This document shows positions 44,978 to 53,516 of a stretch of DNA of 64,000 nucleotides, in pieces. Position 1 is the first letter of the stretch, and each line of letters starts with the position of its first letter. The position numbers and the translations under genes are program-made. The notes beneath the pieces were generated by a model that had not been told where the DNA came from, did not search any database, and saw only the letters and a program-made list of their open reading frames with translations. Origin of the DNA: Oscillospiraceae bacterium (GTDB lineage: Bacteria > Bacillota > Clostridia > Oscillospirales > Ruminococcaceae); the NCBI GenBank assembly GCA_017887325.1, contig JAGHIE010000020.1, positions 1 through 64,000 of the forward strand, read 5' to 3'.

Positions 44978-46060
44978 TTAGTTATTTTCTCCGTATTCAG
45001 ATGCAAGTTTTAATGCTTGGTCTGCTGTGATTAAAGCGTCGATAACTTCGTCAATATCACCGTTTAAGTTGTCTTCAAGATGATATAAAGTTAAACCTAT
45101 TCTATGGTCTGTTAATCTTCCTTGTGGATAGTTATATGTTCTAATTCTTTCAGAACGGTCACCTGTACCAACTTGTGCTTTTCTTTCACTTGCTACTGCG
45201 TCCATTTGTTTTCTTTGTTCTTCTTCGTATAATCTTGAACGCAATACTTTCATAGCTTTATCTTTGTTTTTAAATTGGCTACGTTCGTCTTGACATTCTA
45301 CTACTAAACCTGTTGGAATGTGAGTAATACGAATAGCAGATTCTGTTTTGTTGATATGTTGTCCACCAGCACCACTAGCTCTGAATGTATCGATTTGTAA
45401 ATCTGCTGGGTTGATTTCAACTTCAACATCGTCAATTTCTGGTAAAACTGCTACTGTTACAGTAGATGTATGAACTCTACCTTGAGATTCTGTTTCTGGA
45501 ACACGTTGAACTCTGTGTACACCACTTTCAAATTTTAGTTTTGAGAATGCTCCTTCTCCTTCGATACTAAAGCTTACTTCTTTTATACCACCAAGTTCTG
45601 TTTGGTTAATGTTAATAACATCAACTTTCCAACCTTTTTTCTCAGCGTACATAGAGTACATTCTAAATAAAGAGTTTGCAAATAGTGCAGCTTCTTCACC
45701 ACCTGCACCACCACGAATTTCAACAATAACGTTTTTCTCATCGTTAGGGTCTTTAGGTAATAATAAAATTTTAACTTCTTCTGCTAAAACTTCGATTTTT
45801 TCTTTTGCTTCTTCGTATTCTTCTTGACATAATTCTTTCATTTCTTTGTCAAGTCCACCTTCTTGCAACATTTCTTTTGCTTCGTCATATGTTGCTTTTA
45901 CAGCTTTGTATTCTCTGTATTTTTCTACGATAGGTGTTAAGTTTTTGTATTCTTTCATAAGGTCACGATATTGGTTGTTATCGTTTATAACAGTAGGGTC
46001 CATTAACTTTTGGTTAATCTCTTCATATCTATTTTCTGTTAATTGTAATTTGTCAAACAT
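44978..46060 (-). CDS. prfA: Peptide chain release factor 1
   Basis: 360-aa RF1, recognising UAA and UAG. It has the GGQ motif in [16 protein letters not shown] for peptidyl-tRNA hydrolysis and the RERSQF / [14 protein letters not shown] class I release factor blocks. Length is standard. RBS TAGGAGA. It lies in the common Clostridial neighbourhood of tsaC (here fused). Confidence 0.97.
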   Translation of the reverse strand: MFDKLQLTENRYEEINQKLMDPTVINDNNQYRDLMKEYKNLTPIVEKYREYKAVKATYDEAKEMLQEGGLDKEMKELCQEEYEEAKEKIEVLAEEVKILLLPKDPNDEKNVIVEIRGGAGGEEAALFANSLFRMYSMYAEKKGWKVDVININQTELGGIKEVSFSIEGEGAFSKLKFESGVHRVQRVPETESQGRVHTSTVTVAVLPEIDDVEVEINPADLQIDTFRASGAGGQHINKTESAIRITHIPTGLVVECQDERSQFKNKDKAMKVLRSRLYEEEQRKQMDAVASERKAQVGTGDRSERIRTYNYPQGRLTDHRIGLTLYHLEDNLNGDIDEVIDALITADQALKLASEYGENN

Positions 46061-46133
46061 AATATTCTCCTATTATCTATTATTTTTTTATTTTCAAATT
46101 TAAAACTAATATAAAATTAAACTTCCAGCATAG

Positions 46134-46319
46134 CTAATGCTCATCGCTAATGATTTGCTTTATATTGCGTTCAATTTTATTACGAGCAACCATAACTTCT
46201 CTACCACATTTTTGACATTTGATTTTAAAGTCCATACCTACTCGCAAGACTAAAAACATATTTTCGCCACAAGGGTGAGGTTTTTTCATCTTTAGAACAT
46301 CGCCCACTTTTACATTCAT
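46134..46319 (-). CDS. DUF951 domain-containing protein
   Basis: 61-aa basic protein of the DUF951 family: VGDVLKMKKPHPCGENMF, then DFKIKCQKCGREVMV with a CxxC and an upstream Cys, suggestive of a small zinc- or nucleic-acid-binding SH3-like fold. Conserved in Firmicutes, function unknown. It begins with RBS AAAGGCGGG and lies 70 bp upstream of prfA. Confidence 0.85.
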   Translation of the reverse strand: MNVKVGDVLKMKKPHPCGENMFLVLRVGMDFKIKCQKCGREVMVARNKIERNIKQIISDEH

Positions 46320-46487
46320 TAGGTTTCCCGCCTTTCATTTTATTTTTGAAAATTTGCTATAAACGCATATTATCTACTTTATTATATCATTAAATCGATA
46401 TAAAAACAATTAATTTTGAATATTTTTTGTTATAAAAAAATTTTTCTTGATAATACTAATAACAAAAGCATTCAAAGGAGTTTTTTT

Positions 46488-46925
46488 ATGAGCGATATTA
46501 TAAAAACTATTACTGCAAGTTTTGAAACTATTGATTTAGCAGAACTTGCTTGTAAACACATTAAGCAACAATACCAAAACATAAACGCTATTAGTATACG
46601 ATACAAAAATATTCCGTATGATAGACAAAACTATCATTCTGTTACAGATGAAGACATTCCACCAAATCCTGTTATAGCAGGTACTACTGCTTTGGGTGGA
46701 GCGTCTGCTCCGTTAAATAGTGGTGTCAACACAACTATCACTCCACTAGGTACTGTGTTTGCAGGGCAAAATATTAGTGAAGACGGCAGTTTGATTGACA
46801 ATAACACACCAGAAATAGAGCAAAGTTTAGAAAGCAAAGTTATTGTAAAAACAAGCAATAATGACGCTGACACTATAAGCCACACTTTAAGAGGTTTGGG
46901 TGGGCAAAATATTAGCGTTAAATAA
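46488..46925 (+). CDS. Hypothetical protein with GGQNIS repeats (145 aa)
   Basis: The start at MSDIIKTITASF has RBS AAAGGAG 9 bp upstream; the longer frame to 46416 has none. No signal peptide. The N-terminal ~45 residues (FETIDLAELACKHIKQQY) and the C-terminal part (VIVKTSNNDADTISHTLRGLGG) look like two copies of a ferredoxin-like/YflT-like half, joined by a Gly/Pro/Thr-rich middle. GQNIS occurs twice. Family not recognised with confidence. Lone plus-strand gene among minus genes, ended by a shared terminator. Confidence 0.65.
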   Translation: MSDIIKTITASFETIDLAELACKHIKQQYQNINAISIRYKNIPYDRQNYHSVTDEDIPPNPVIAGTTALGGASAPLNSGVNTTITPLGTVFAGQNISEDGSLIDNNTPEIEQSLESKVIVKTSNNDADTISHTLRGLGGQNISVK

Positions 46926-46926
46926 C

Positions 46927-46960
46927 AAAAAGACTACTGAAAAAATCAGTAGCCTTTTTT
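46927..46960. terminator. Bidirectional terminator, CTACTG type (copy 1)
   Basis: Stem AAAAAG-CTACTGA / TCAGTAGcCTTTTT. Shared by the plus-strand gene and the first paralogue on the minus strand. The core CTACTG-(A)n-CAGTAG recurs at 47900 and 51954. Confidence 0.8.
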
Positions 46961-46968
46961 ATTATTAA

Positions 46969-47688
46969 TTATTTATTTAGGTTATTGATTAAAGCTACCA
47001 TACCACCGTGAATGTCAACCACTTGTCTGATACCTTTTTCTTCTGTTTTATATTTTAATGATTTTCCAGCTGTTACTGTGTATAGTGGTAATTCTTCTGC
47101 ATTAAATATATCTGGTCTGTCTGTTTGATTGTACAAGTCTATGATACTTTGTTTTAATTTAGAATTTGCTATTTCACTTACTTTTCCTTTAGATACTGTA
47201 TATCCGTCTATCTTTTTGTCATATGTTACTTTTTCTTTGTTGCCACTTAGTTCTTCTTTAAATGCGTCATATACTTTTTGGTCATTGTCTTCGTTAAATA
47301 GTATCATTACTGAATATAATCCTACTTCTCTTCCTGATAAATCATAATTTTGTACTGGAATTATACTTGAAATGTTCTCTACAAATGTTAGTACAACTTG
47401 ACCTTCTAAGCCATTTACTTTCATTTTTTTCTTAACTTTGTATTCTTCGCATCTCAAATTTTCATTTAAGAATGCTGGAGAATAATATTCTTCAACATCA
47501 TCTTCTTTCAATCCCAGTGCAGTTAATGCTTGTTCTTTGCTCATACCCCAGTCGGTGTCTAAAAATCTTTGAACCCCCAATTCTTCTGAGTATGACTTAA
47601 AGTCAACTTCTTGTTTTTGACAAGCAACTATTGCTAACGCCATTATACTTGCCATACCGATTGCTAAAATTTTTCTAATGTTTTTCAT
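46969..47688 (-). CDS. TDWGM-family lipoprotein, paralogue 1
   Basis: 239 aa. Lipoprotein signal ends LAIVAC (Cys23). Shared features of this six-gene family: RFL-x-TDWGMS-x-EQ near residue 40 (here QRFLDTDWGMSKEQALTALGL), K-VNGL near residue 90, an LFNEDND...VYDAFKEEL block near 155, and a C-terminal end VALINNLNK. The WGMSxEQxLxALGL stretch recalls SmpA/BLIP-like short repeats, but that is only resemblance. Secreted and lipid-anchored; function unknown. Monocistronic. Confidence 0.75.
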   Translation of the reverse strand: MKNIRKILAIGMASIMALAIVACQKQEVDFKSYSEELGVQRFLDTDWGMSKEQALTALGLKEDDVEEYYSPAFLNENLRCEEYKVKKKMKVNGLEGQVVLTFVENISSIIPVQNYDLSGREVGLYSVMILFNEDNDQKVYDAFKEELSGNKEKVTYDKKIDGYTVSKGKVSEIANSKLKQSIIDLYNQTDRPDIFNAEELPLYTVTAGKSLKYKTEEKGIRQVVDIHGGMVALINNLNK

Positions 47689-47899
47689 AATATTTCCTCC
47701 TTTTTTAAATGATAATTAATTTTTAATGTTTATTAAAATTATTATCATTTTGTTTATTTTTTCCTCACTTATATGGTAACACTTTAACAAAACTCTATCA
47801 ATAAACTTTATTAAATGTTATGTATTGTTATATAGATATTAATTTGTCTTAATTTATTTTTAAGAAACAACTAATGTTTTTATACTGATAGACAAAATA

Positions 47900-47928
47900 A
47901 AAAACTACTGCAAAAAACAGTAGTTTTT
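47900..47928 (-). terminator. CTACTG-type terminator (copy 2)
   Basis: Stem AAAAACTACTG / CAGTAGTTTTT with loop CAAAAAA, just after paralogue 2. T-run on the minus strand. Confidence 0.85.
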
Positions 47929-47931
47929 AAG

Positions 47932-48651
47932 CTATTTATTAAGATTATTTAGCACTGCTAAACCAAGTCCATTATACTCAACCATTTGTCTTGAACCAAG
48001 TGGCAACTCATTTTCATCAGTAGCTCTTACTATTGAAAACGAAAACAAAACATCGTCTAAATGGTCTTCGTCTTTTGAATAGTTTGTTGTGTCTTCTAGC
48101 ATTGCCATATATTCTCTCTTTATATCTTGATTTCTCAAATTAAAAAGTTGGATTTCATTGCTCATATATCCGTCGCCGTCATATGCTTTTAAAATTTCTC
48201 TGGTAGAAACACCCAACTCATCTTTAAATGAGTCGTAGACATTATAGCAATCTCTTTCATCAAATAAAACTTTTACACTTGTAAGTCCTAAATCTATTGT
48301 TCTGTATTCAAAAGATTTTAAATCGTAAACATCGCCTAAATTATAAACAAAGTTTAATAAAACAGTACATTCTAAATTGTCTACTATCATTTTATTTTTA
48401 ACTATGTAAGTTCTGCCAATTTCTTCTTCATCACTTATATATCCATTAGAGTAATCATAAGATTCAATATCGTCTTCAGTCAATCCCAAAGCTTCTAAAG
48501 TTTGTTCTTTACTCATACCCCATTCGGTGTTTAAAAAACTAGTTGCTTTGACCTGCTCTGTCCAAGATATATTTTTATCCTTGCAAGATATCATCGTAAA
48601 AATACAAATAATCATCATACTTAACGCTAATATTTTCTTCATTGTCTTCAT
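47932..48651 (-). CDS. TDWGM-family lipoprotein, paralogue 2
   Basis: 239 aa, equal in length to paralogue 1. Signal ends MISC (Cys23). The motif is TSFLNTEWGMSKEQTLEALGL, so Asp of TDWGM is Glu here. It has VDNL in place of VNGL, LFDERDCYNVYDSFKDEL, and ends YNGLGLAVLNNLNK. It has its own terminator and a 243-bp gap to paralogue 1, so it is likely a single-gene unit. Function unknown. Confidence 0.75.
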   Translation of the reverse strand: MKTMKKILALSMMIICIFTMISCKDKNISWTEQVKATSFLNTEWGMSKEQTLEALGLTEDDIESYDYSNGYISDEEEIGRTYIVKNKMIVDNLECTVLLNFVYNLGDVYDLKSFEYRTIDLGLTSVKVLFDERDCYNVYDSFKDELGVSTREILKAYDGDGYMSNEIQLFNLRNQDIKREYMAMLEDTTNYSKDEDHLDDVLFSFSIVRATDENELPLGSRQMVEYNGLGLAVLNNLNK

Positions 48652-48738
48652 AAATATTCCCCCGTTGTTATGTCTAACTATAGCGTATCACAATGTATTT
48701 TTATTGTCAATAATGATAAATCTTAAGATTTTATACAT

Positions 48739-48767
48739 AAAAATACTACTGTAAAAGTAGTCTTTTT
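48739..48767 (-). terminator. Terminator of the four-gene paralogue operon
   Basis: Stem AAAAA-ACTACT / AGTAGT-TTTTT with loop GTAAA, a short variant of the CTACTG type. It ends the transcript of paralogues 6-3. Confidence 0.7.
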
Positions 48768-48776
48768 GGCTTTTAT

Positions 48777-49478
48777 TTATTTGTCTAAATTGTTTAATAT
48801 AGAAACAAGTGCTCCATTATATCCAACTACTTGTTTTGCATTTACACTTTCAGCGTCACTTTCACTCAATGTGCCAAGTGTGAAATAATATAGTTGAACA
48901 TCAGCTACTTTTACAGCATCGCCATAAATTTTCAAGAAATTATTTTTTAGTTCTTCGTCTTTAATATCTTGCAATCTGCCTTTTGCAATATCTTTGCCGT
49001 CAATAAGTCCTGGAATAATATCAACATTACTTTGTTCGCCGTCTTTTAATTCATTTGCAAATGCTTTTTCTACCTTTTCTATGTTATCTTCGTTAAAGAA
49101 AAGTTTAACTTCTGCCAATCCCACTTTACAGTCTTTTACATCTTCATTTGCTGATGAGAATAAATCACCAACTGTTGAATGGAATGTTAAGTATACAGTA
49201 GCTTTCAAGCCGTTTACTTTCATTTCTTTTTCTACTCTATACTTTTCACCATTTGGTACACCTGTACCTCTTGCTTGTTCAACATCACTTTTTTCTAACC
49301 CCAAAGCTTCTAAAGTTTGTTCTAAACTCATACCCCAGTCAGTTTTTAAGAACCTATCAACTCCAAGTTCTTCACTGTGTGATGGAAAATCAATGTCTTT
49401 TCCCTTTTCACAAGACACCACTGCAAACACAAATACACTTGCTAAAATTACTGCCAAAAATCTTTTGATATTTTTCAT
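48777..49478 (-). CDS. TDWGM-family lipoprotein, paralogue 3
   Basis: 233 aa. Signal ends AVVSC (Cys23). The motif is DRFLKTDWGMSLEQTLEALGL, then MKVNGLKATVYL, LFFNEDNIEKVEKAFANEL, and the C-terminal YNGALVSILNNLDK. It is the last gene of a four-gene operon with 24-29 bp gaps. Very close to paralogue 4 in its signal peptide (MKNIKR-LA-ILASV). Function unknown. Confidence 0.75.
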   Translation of the reverse strand: MKNIKRFLAVILASVFVFAVVSCEKGKDIDFPSHSEELGVDRFLKTDWGMSLEQTLEALGLEKSDVEQARGTGVPNGEKYRVEKEMKVNGLKATVYLTFHSTVGDLFSSANEDVKDCKVGLAEVKLFFNEDNIEKVEKAFANELKDGEQSNVDIIPGLIDGKDIAKGRLQDIKDEELKNNFLKIYGDAVKVADVQLYYFTLGTLSESDAESVNAKQVVGYNGALVSILNNLDK

Positions 49479-49506
49479 AAAATCATCTCCTTATATGTTT
49501 TTTTAT

Positions 49507-50268
49507 TTATTGGTTTAAACTGTTTATTATAGCTACTCCCATACCATTATAATGAGCAATTTGTGATGCGTTTAGATATTCTTCATCACAATAAGGCTTT
49601 TTAACATCACCAACAGTCAAGCTATACATATTGATTTCTTCTAAACTTGCTTTAAAACTATCATCTTGAGAAGCAAAAAGATTTATGTAACTTTCTTTTA
49701 AATCTTTGCTTTTTATATCGCCTAATTTTGCTTTTTGAGTAGTCACATCATTTTTTGCATATTCAGATAAAGATTTATTGTTTTGCAAATTCTCTTTGTC
49801 GCCAAGCTCTTTTGAAAATGCGTCTATAACAGTTTGTGTGTCTGCTTCATTAAACAACACCATAACTTCTGCCAAACCTATTTTCAAATCACTTTTATCT
49901 GAAGATACACCATAATATCCTATTTGACCTTTATCATAAATACATAGTATAACATCTGCCTGCAATCCGTTAACTTCCATTTTTTCTTTAACTTTATATC
50001 TTTTTATTGGAGCATCTTCTTGCAAATCTCCTATTTGATATTGCTCAACATCATTTTCTGTCAAATCAAGTGCTTTTAAAGTTTGCTCTAAACTCATACC
50101 CCAATCAGTACCCAAAAATCTGTCAGCACCTATTTGTTGGGTGTATGATTTAAAACCATTTATTATCTTTACTTTGTCTTTTTCTTGATTTTTACTATCA
50201 CAAGATACCACCATAAATACTAATACACTTGCTAAAATAATTGCTAAAATTCTTTTAATATTCTTCAT
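49507..50268 (-). CDS. TDWGM-family lipoprotein, paralogue 4
   Basis: 253 aa. Signal ends MVVSC (Cys23) followed by a short charged linker. The motif is DRFLGTDWGMSLEQTLKALDL, then MEVNGLQADVIL, LFNEADTQTVIDAFSKEL, and the end YNGMGVAIINSLNQ. It has the longest linker between the lipid anchor and the motif. Third gene of the operon. Function unknown. Confidence 0.75.
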   Translation of the reverse strand: MKNIKRILAIILASVLVFMVVSCDSKNQEKDKVKIINGFKSYTQQIGADRFLGTDWGMSLEQTLKALDLTENDVEQYQIGDLQEDAPIKRYKVKEKMEVNGLQADVILCIYDKGQIGYYGVSSDKSDLKIGLAEVMVLFNEADTQTVIDAFSKELGDKENLQNNKSLSEYAKNDVTTQKAKLGDIKSKDLKESYINLFASQDDSFKASLEEINMYSLTVGDVKKPYCDEEYLNASQIAHYNGMGVAIINSLNQ

Positions 50269-50292
50269 TTGACTTTATAACTCCCTACTAAA

Positions 50293-51036
50293 TTAATTGC
50301 CTATAATAATATTTCCTACATCTCTTAGCATAATTCTATCAGCATTATTTAAAACTGCCAAGCCATTTCCTTCATACACTACTTTTGTATTATACACTTG
50401 TTCATTCTTATTATTTGTTTTAGTTTTATCTGTTTTCTCAATATTAAAGCTGTTTAGATAAAGTTCGTCTTTGTTTTGTTCGTATTGACTGTCTTTAATA
50501 ATTTCGTCCATTTTTTCTTTAATCTTTTTATCTGTTATATCGTTATACTTAACTTTTATACTAGTATATCCTATAACTTCTCCATCTTTTTCTATCGGAG
50601 TTTTATCTTCTCCCAATTCTTTTTCAAATGCTTTTTGAAAAGTTTCCATATCTTCATCAAAGTATAATACAACTTTATGAAGTCCAGCAACACCTTTGCC
50701 AACTTCTTCTCTTAAATAAGGCATAACTGTCAGTGCATCTTTAGAAAAATACATTTCTATTTTTGCATTTAGTCCATTAACTTCTCGTTTGTCAACACTT
50801 TCGTATATTCCTGCATATCCGTCAGAAGAAAAACCTATATTTTCTCCTTTAAAACTAGCCATTGTTTCGTCAACATTCATACCCCAATCGCTTTTTAAAA
50901 ATCTTATTCCGTTTAAATCATCAGTATATTGTTTATAGTCATTACTCTTGTAAAACATAACTATAAGACATATCAACCCAATCAAAGCAAATACTGAAAT
51001 AGAACTTATCGCTAAAACTTTTTTAGATGTTTTCAT
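50293..51036 (-). CDS. TDWGM-family membrane-anchored protein, paralogue 5
   Basis: 247 aa. The N-terminus keeps Cys23 but with Ile before it (LIGLIC), a poor lipobox; the hydrophobic stretch is longer, so a signal anchor is likely. The motif is IRFLKSDWGMNVDETMASFKG; then REVNGLNAKIEM, LYFDEDMETFQKAFEKEL, and YEGNGLAVLNNADR followed by a further ~13 residues. Forms a subgroup with paralogue 6. RBS AAAGGAGATGA. Function unknown. Confidence 0.72.
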   Translation of the reverse strand: MKTSKKVLAISSISVFALIGLICLIVMFYKSNDYKQYTDDLNGIRFLKSDWGMNVDETMASFKGENIGFSSDGYAGIYESVDKREVNGLNAKIEMYFSKDALTVMPYLREEVGKGVAGLHKVVLYFDEDMETFQKAFEKELGEDKTPIEKDGEVIGYTSIKVKYNDITDKKIKEKMDEIIKDSQYEQNKDELYLNSFNIEKTDKTKTNNKNEQVYNTKVVYEGNGLAVLNNADRIMLRDVGNIIIGN

Positions 51037-51065
51037 AAAATCATCTCCTTTTTCATTAATAAAAA

Positions 51066-51791
51066 TTATCTTCGTCCAAATAGTTTCAATTTACTTTTTT
51101 GTCTTGCATTTAAAACTGCCAAACCACTTCCGTCATATGTAACTTTGTGGGTATAGCCATTTTTATCATTTTCCAGTTTTTCTATAGAAAAGCTGTTTAA
51201 GTACAAGTTATCTTTATCTTTTTCATACATACTATTTTCTATAATCTTGCTAAATTCTTCATAAATTTCCTTATTTTTTATATCGGTATATTTTACCTTA
51301 TCGCTTTTATATCCAATAACTTTATCATCTTTTTTTATTTCAACTTTATTGTTACCCAACTCTTTGTCAAAAGCTTTGTAAACAGTTTTATCGTCTTTTT
51401 CGTTTAAGTATAACACTACTTTATATAATCCCAAACTGTCATCTTTAGCGTTTGAAGTAAGATATGGCATTACATATTGTGAATTACCTGACACATAAAA
51501 CTCAACCTTTGCATCGAGTCCGTTTACTTTTATATTGTTACTTGTTTGGTATCCTCCCATAACGCCAGAAATATATGTATAACTAAAATCATCATACTCT
51601 GATTTTAATACACTTACTGTGTCGCCAAGGTCCATACCCCAGTCAGTTTTTGAAAATCTCACTCCGTCTAATTCGTCAGTATGGTAATTTGAATTATTAA
51701 CATCGACCATATAAAATGCAAAGCATATTATACCAATTAAAACAAATACCAAAACAGACCCAATCGCTAAAACTTTTTTAGATGTTTTCAT
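51066..51791 (-). CDS. TDWGM-family membrane-anchored protein, paralogue 6
   Basis: 241 aa, first gene of the four-gene operon. Its N-terminus (MKTSKKVLAIGSVLVFVLIG) is nearly that of paralogue 5, with Ile before Cys23, so it is probably membrane-anchored rather than lipidated. The motif is VRFSKTDWGMDLGDTVSVLKS, then IKVNGLDAKVEF, LYLNEKDDKTVYKAFDKEL and YDGSGLAVLNARQK. The bases around its RBS (AAAGGAGATGATTTTATG) are the same as for paralogue 5, supporting recent duplication. Function unknown. Confidence 0.72.
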   Translation of the reverse strand: MKTSKKVLAIGSVLVFVLIGIICFAFYMVDVNNSNYHTDELDGVRFSKTDWGMDLGDTVSVLKSEYDDFSYTYISGVMGGYQTSNNIKVNGLDAKVEFYVSGNSQYVMPYLTSNAKDDSLGLYKVVLYLNEKDDKTVYKAFDKELGNNKVEIKKDDKVIGYKSDKVKYTDIKNKEIYEEFSKIIENSMYEKDKDNLYLNSFSIEKLENDKNGYTHKVTYDGSGLAVLNARQKSKLKLFGRR

Positions 51792-51953
51792 AAAATCATC
51801 TCCTTTTTCTCTGTATATAATATCACCACTAAATTTGTGTATTTCTTGGTAATTTTATTTTATCAGAACAAATTTTTGCAATCAATATATTGTAATATTT
51901 TTGGTGATATTATTAATATTTTATTAATAATAAAGTATTTTGTGCCTATACAC

Positions 51954-51986
51954 AAAAAAGCTACTGCAAAAAACAGTAGCCTTTTA
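51954..51986 (-). terminator. CTACTG-type terminator (copy 3)
   Basis: Stem AAAAAGCTACTG / CAGTAGCcTTTT with loop CAAAAAA, almost the same as copies 1 and 2. It ends the 109-aa gene and precedes the paralogue operon. Confidence 0.82.
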
Positions 51987-51991
51987 TCTAA

Positions 51992-52321
51992 CTATTCAAC
52001 ATCTTTATTGTTTCTCTTTGCTTTAAAATAATTGTATAGACCTACCAATAAAGTCAATAATAATATTATTACCAATACTCTAAATACAAAAACATCTATA
52101 TTAATATTTTTTGTATAAGGGTTTATCACAGGTTTCATAAAGACAAGTTCTGGTCTATCAATAGAAAAAGTAATATCTCCCAAAGGCAACTCAAATAGTT
52201 TTTTTGTCTCTGGAGCAACCTGTGGTCTTGGATCTCTAATTAGAAAACTAGCTACAGCAGTATATATTACTTGAAAAACTATAGCAATTATAACATACGC
52301 TTTTTTAATCTTTAATTTCAT
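51992..52321 (-). CDS. Small two-helix membrane protein (109 aa)
   Basis: Start at MKLKIKKAYVIIAIVF with AAAGGAAG upstream; the in-frame extension to 52363 overlaps a hairpin and has no RBS. One helix at residues 8-25 and one at about 78-98, with an extracytoplasmic loop (RDPRPQVAPETKKLFELPLGDI...) and a basic C-tail. Not a recognised family. Its position directly ahead of the paralogue array on the same strand hints at a link; this is not proven. Confidence 0.65.
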   Translation of the reverse strand: MKLKIKKAYVIIAIVFQVIYTAVASFLIRDPRPQVAPETKKLFELPLGDITFSIDRPELVFMKPVINPYTKNINIDVFVFRVLVIILLLTLLVGLYNYFKAKRNNKDVE

Positions 52322-52349
52322 AAATATCACTTCCTTTATAAAATAAAAA

Positions 52350-52432
52350 ATGACAATCTGCAATATAGAGGTTTAAGGAAAGGATTAATCTTATGAGTAA
52401 ATAATCATAGTAACTATATTGCAAAATGTCAT
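52350..52432 (-). promoter_or_regulatory. Long inverted repeat upstream of the 109-aa gene
   Basis: Arms 52350-52368 and 52414-52432 match at 17 of 19 positions (core CTATATTGCA), with a 45-nt loop. On the minus strand a T6-ATTTT run follows, so it looks like an intrinsic terminator placed in the 5' leader. A 13-codon ORF (MTFCNIVTMIIYS) begins in the upstream arm on the minus strand. Could be an attenuator. Confidence 0.5.
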
Positions 52433-52589
52433 CTTCTTATTTTCATATTATCATAATTTATTGATTTTTTCAACATATTTTTTATACATTTAAAATATTT
52501 TTTATTTAGTTTTTATACTTAAATCTGTAATTAAATTTATAAAACTTGCATATATCTATGTCATAGGTAAAAAAAGGAGGATTTTATAA

Positions 52590-53516
52590 ATGAATAAATA
52601 TCTACCTGAAGGAGTGTTATCTTCTTTAGATGAAAACAAACAACATTTTAAGTCATTGTCAACGCTAAAAGATGCTTTTGCAAACAAAGTGTTGCTAGAA
52701 GCACGAGCAATTATATGCGATAATGAACACAACCTTATTGTAGATTTAGGAGTTATTAAAGGTATTATCCCCAAAAACGAATGTGCTATCGGCATAGATG
52801 ACGGTACAACAAAAGATATTGCGATAATTTCTAAAGTTAATAAGCCAGTTTGCTTTTACATAACTGGATTTGATGAAGATAAAAATGGTAAAACAACAGC
52901 AATCTTATCACGCAAAATGGCACAAGAAGATTGTATGAAAGACTACGTCAAAAAGCTTAAAAAAGGCGATATTATCGACGCAAAAGTCACTCACCTAGAG
53001 CCTTTTGGAGCTTTTGTTGATATTGGTTGTGGCATTGTGTCACTAATCCCTATCGACCATATTTCTGTTTCAAGAATTTTTCACCCAAAAGACAGATTTG
53101 AAGTTGGTCAAGATATTAAAGCTATTTGCAATGGTACAGACCAAAACGGCAAACTATGTCTTACACACAAAGAGCTTTTAGGCACTTGGGAAGAAAACTC
53201 AAAAAACTTTAAAGCTGGTCAAACAGTGGCAGGAGTTGTAAGGTCTATTGAAAGCTATGGAATTTTTGTGGAACTAGCACCAAATTTAGCAGGACTTGCA
53301 GAATTAAAAGAAGGAGTAAAAGTAGGTCAACACACAAGCTGTTATATTAAAAGTCTTATCCCAGACAAAATGAAAATCAAACTAATTATTATCGACAGCT
53401 TTGATGCAGATTATGAAAACGAACCTATTAAGTATTATTATGATGAAAAACATATTTCTAAGTTTAAATATTCACCAGATAACTGTTCTAAAGAAAATAC
53501 CGTCTATTTTGATTAA
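52590..53516 (+). CDS. S1 RNA-binding domain protein
   Basis: 308 aa with three S1/OB-like repeats: a degenerate one (about residues 35-105), a clear one (about 122-195; GDIIDAKVTHLEPFGAFVDIGCG) and a third (about 207-275; GQTVAGVVRSIESYGIFVELAPN). It resembles a short ribosomal-protein-S1-like protein found in Clostridia. It likely binds RNA. Strong RBS AAAAAAGGAGG. Its 3' end overlaps the converging minus gene by 4 bp. Confidence 0.87.
   Translation: MNKYLPEGVLSSLDENKQHFKSLSTLKDAFANKVLLEARAIICDNEHNLIVDLGVIKGIIPKNECAIGIDDGTTKDIAIISKVNKPVCFYITGFDEDKNGKTTAILSRKMAQEDCMKDYVKKLKKGDIIDAKVTHLEPFGAFVDIGCGIVSLIPIDHISVSRIFHPKDRFEVGQDIKAICNGTDQNGKLCLTHKELLGTWEENSKNFKAGQTVAGVVRSIESYGIFVELAPNLAGLAELKEGVKVGQHTSCYIKSLIPDKMKIKLIIIDSFDADYENEPIKYYYDEKHISKFKYSPDNCSKENTVYFD

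Noticed and set aside
52350-52432. T-box riboswitch
   Set aside because: The conserved TGGNACCGCG element is absent.
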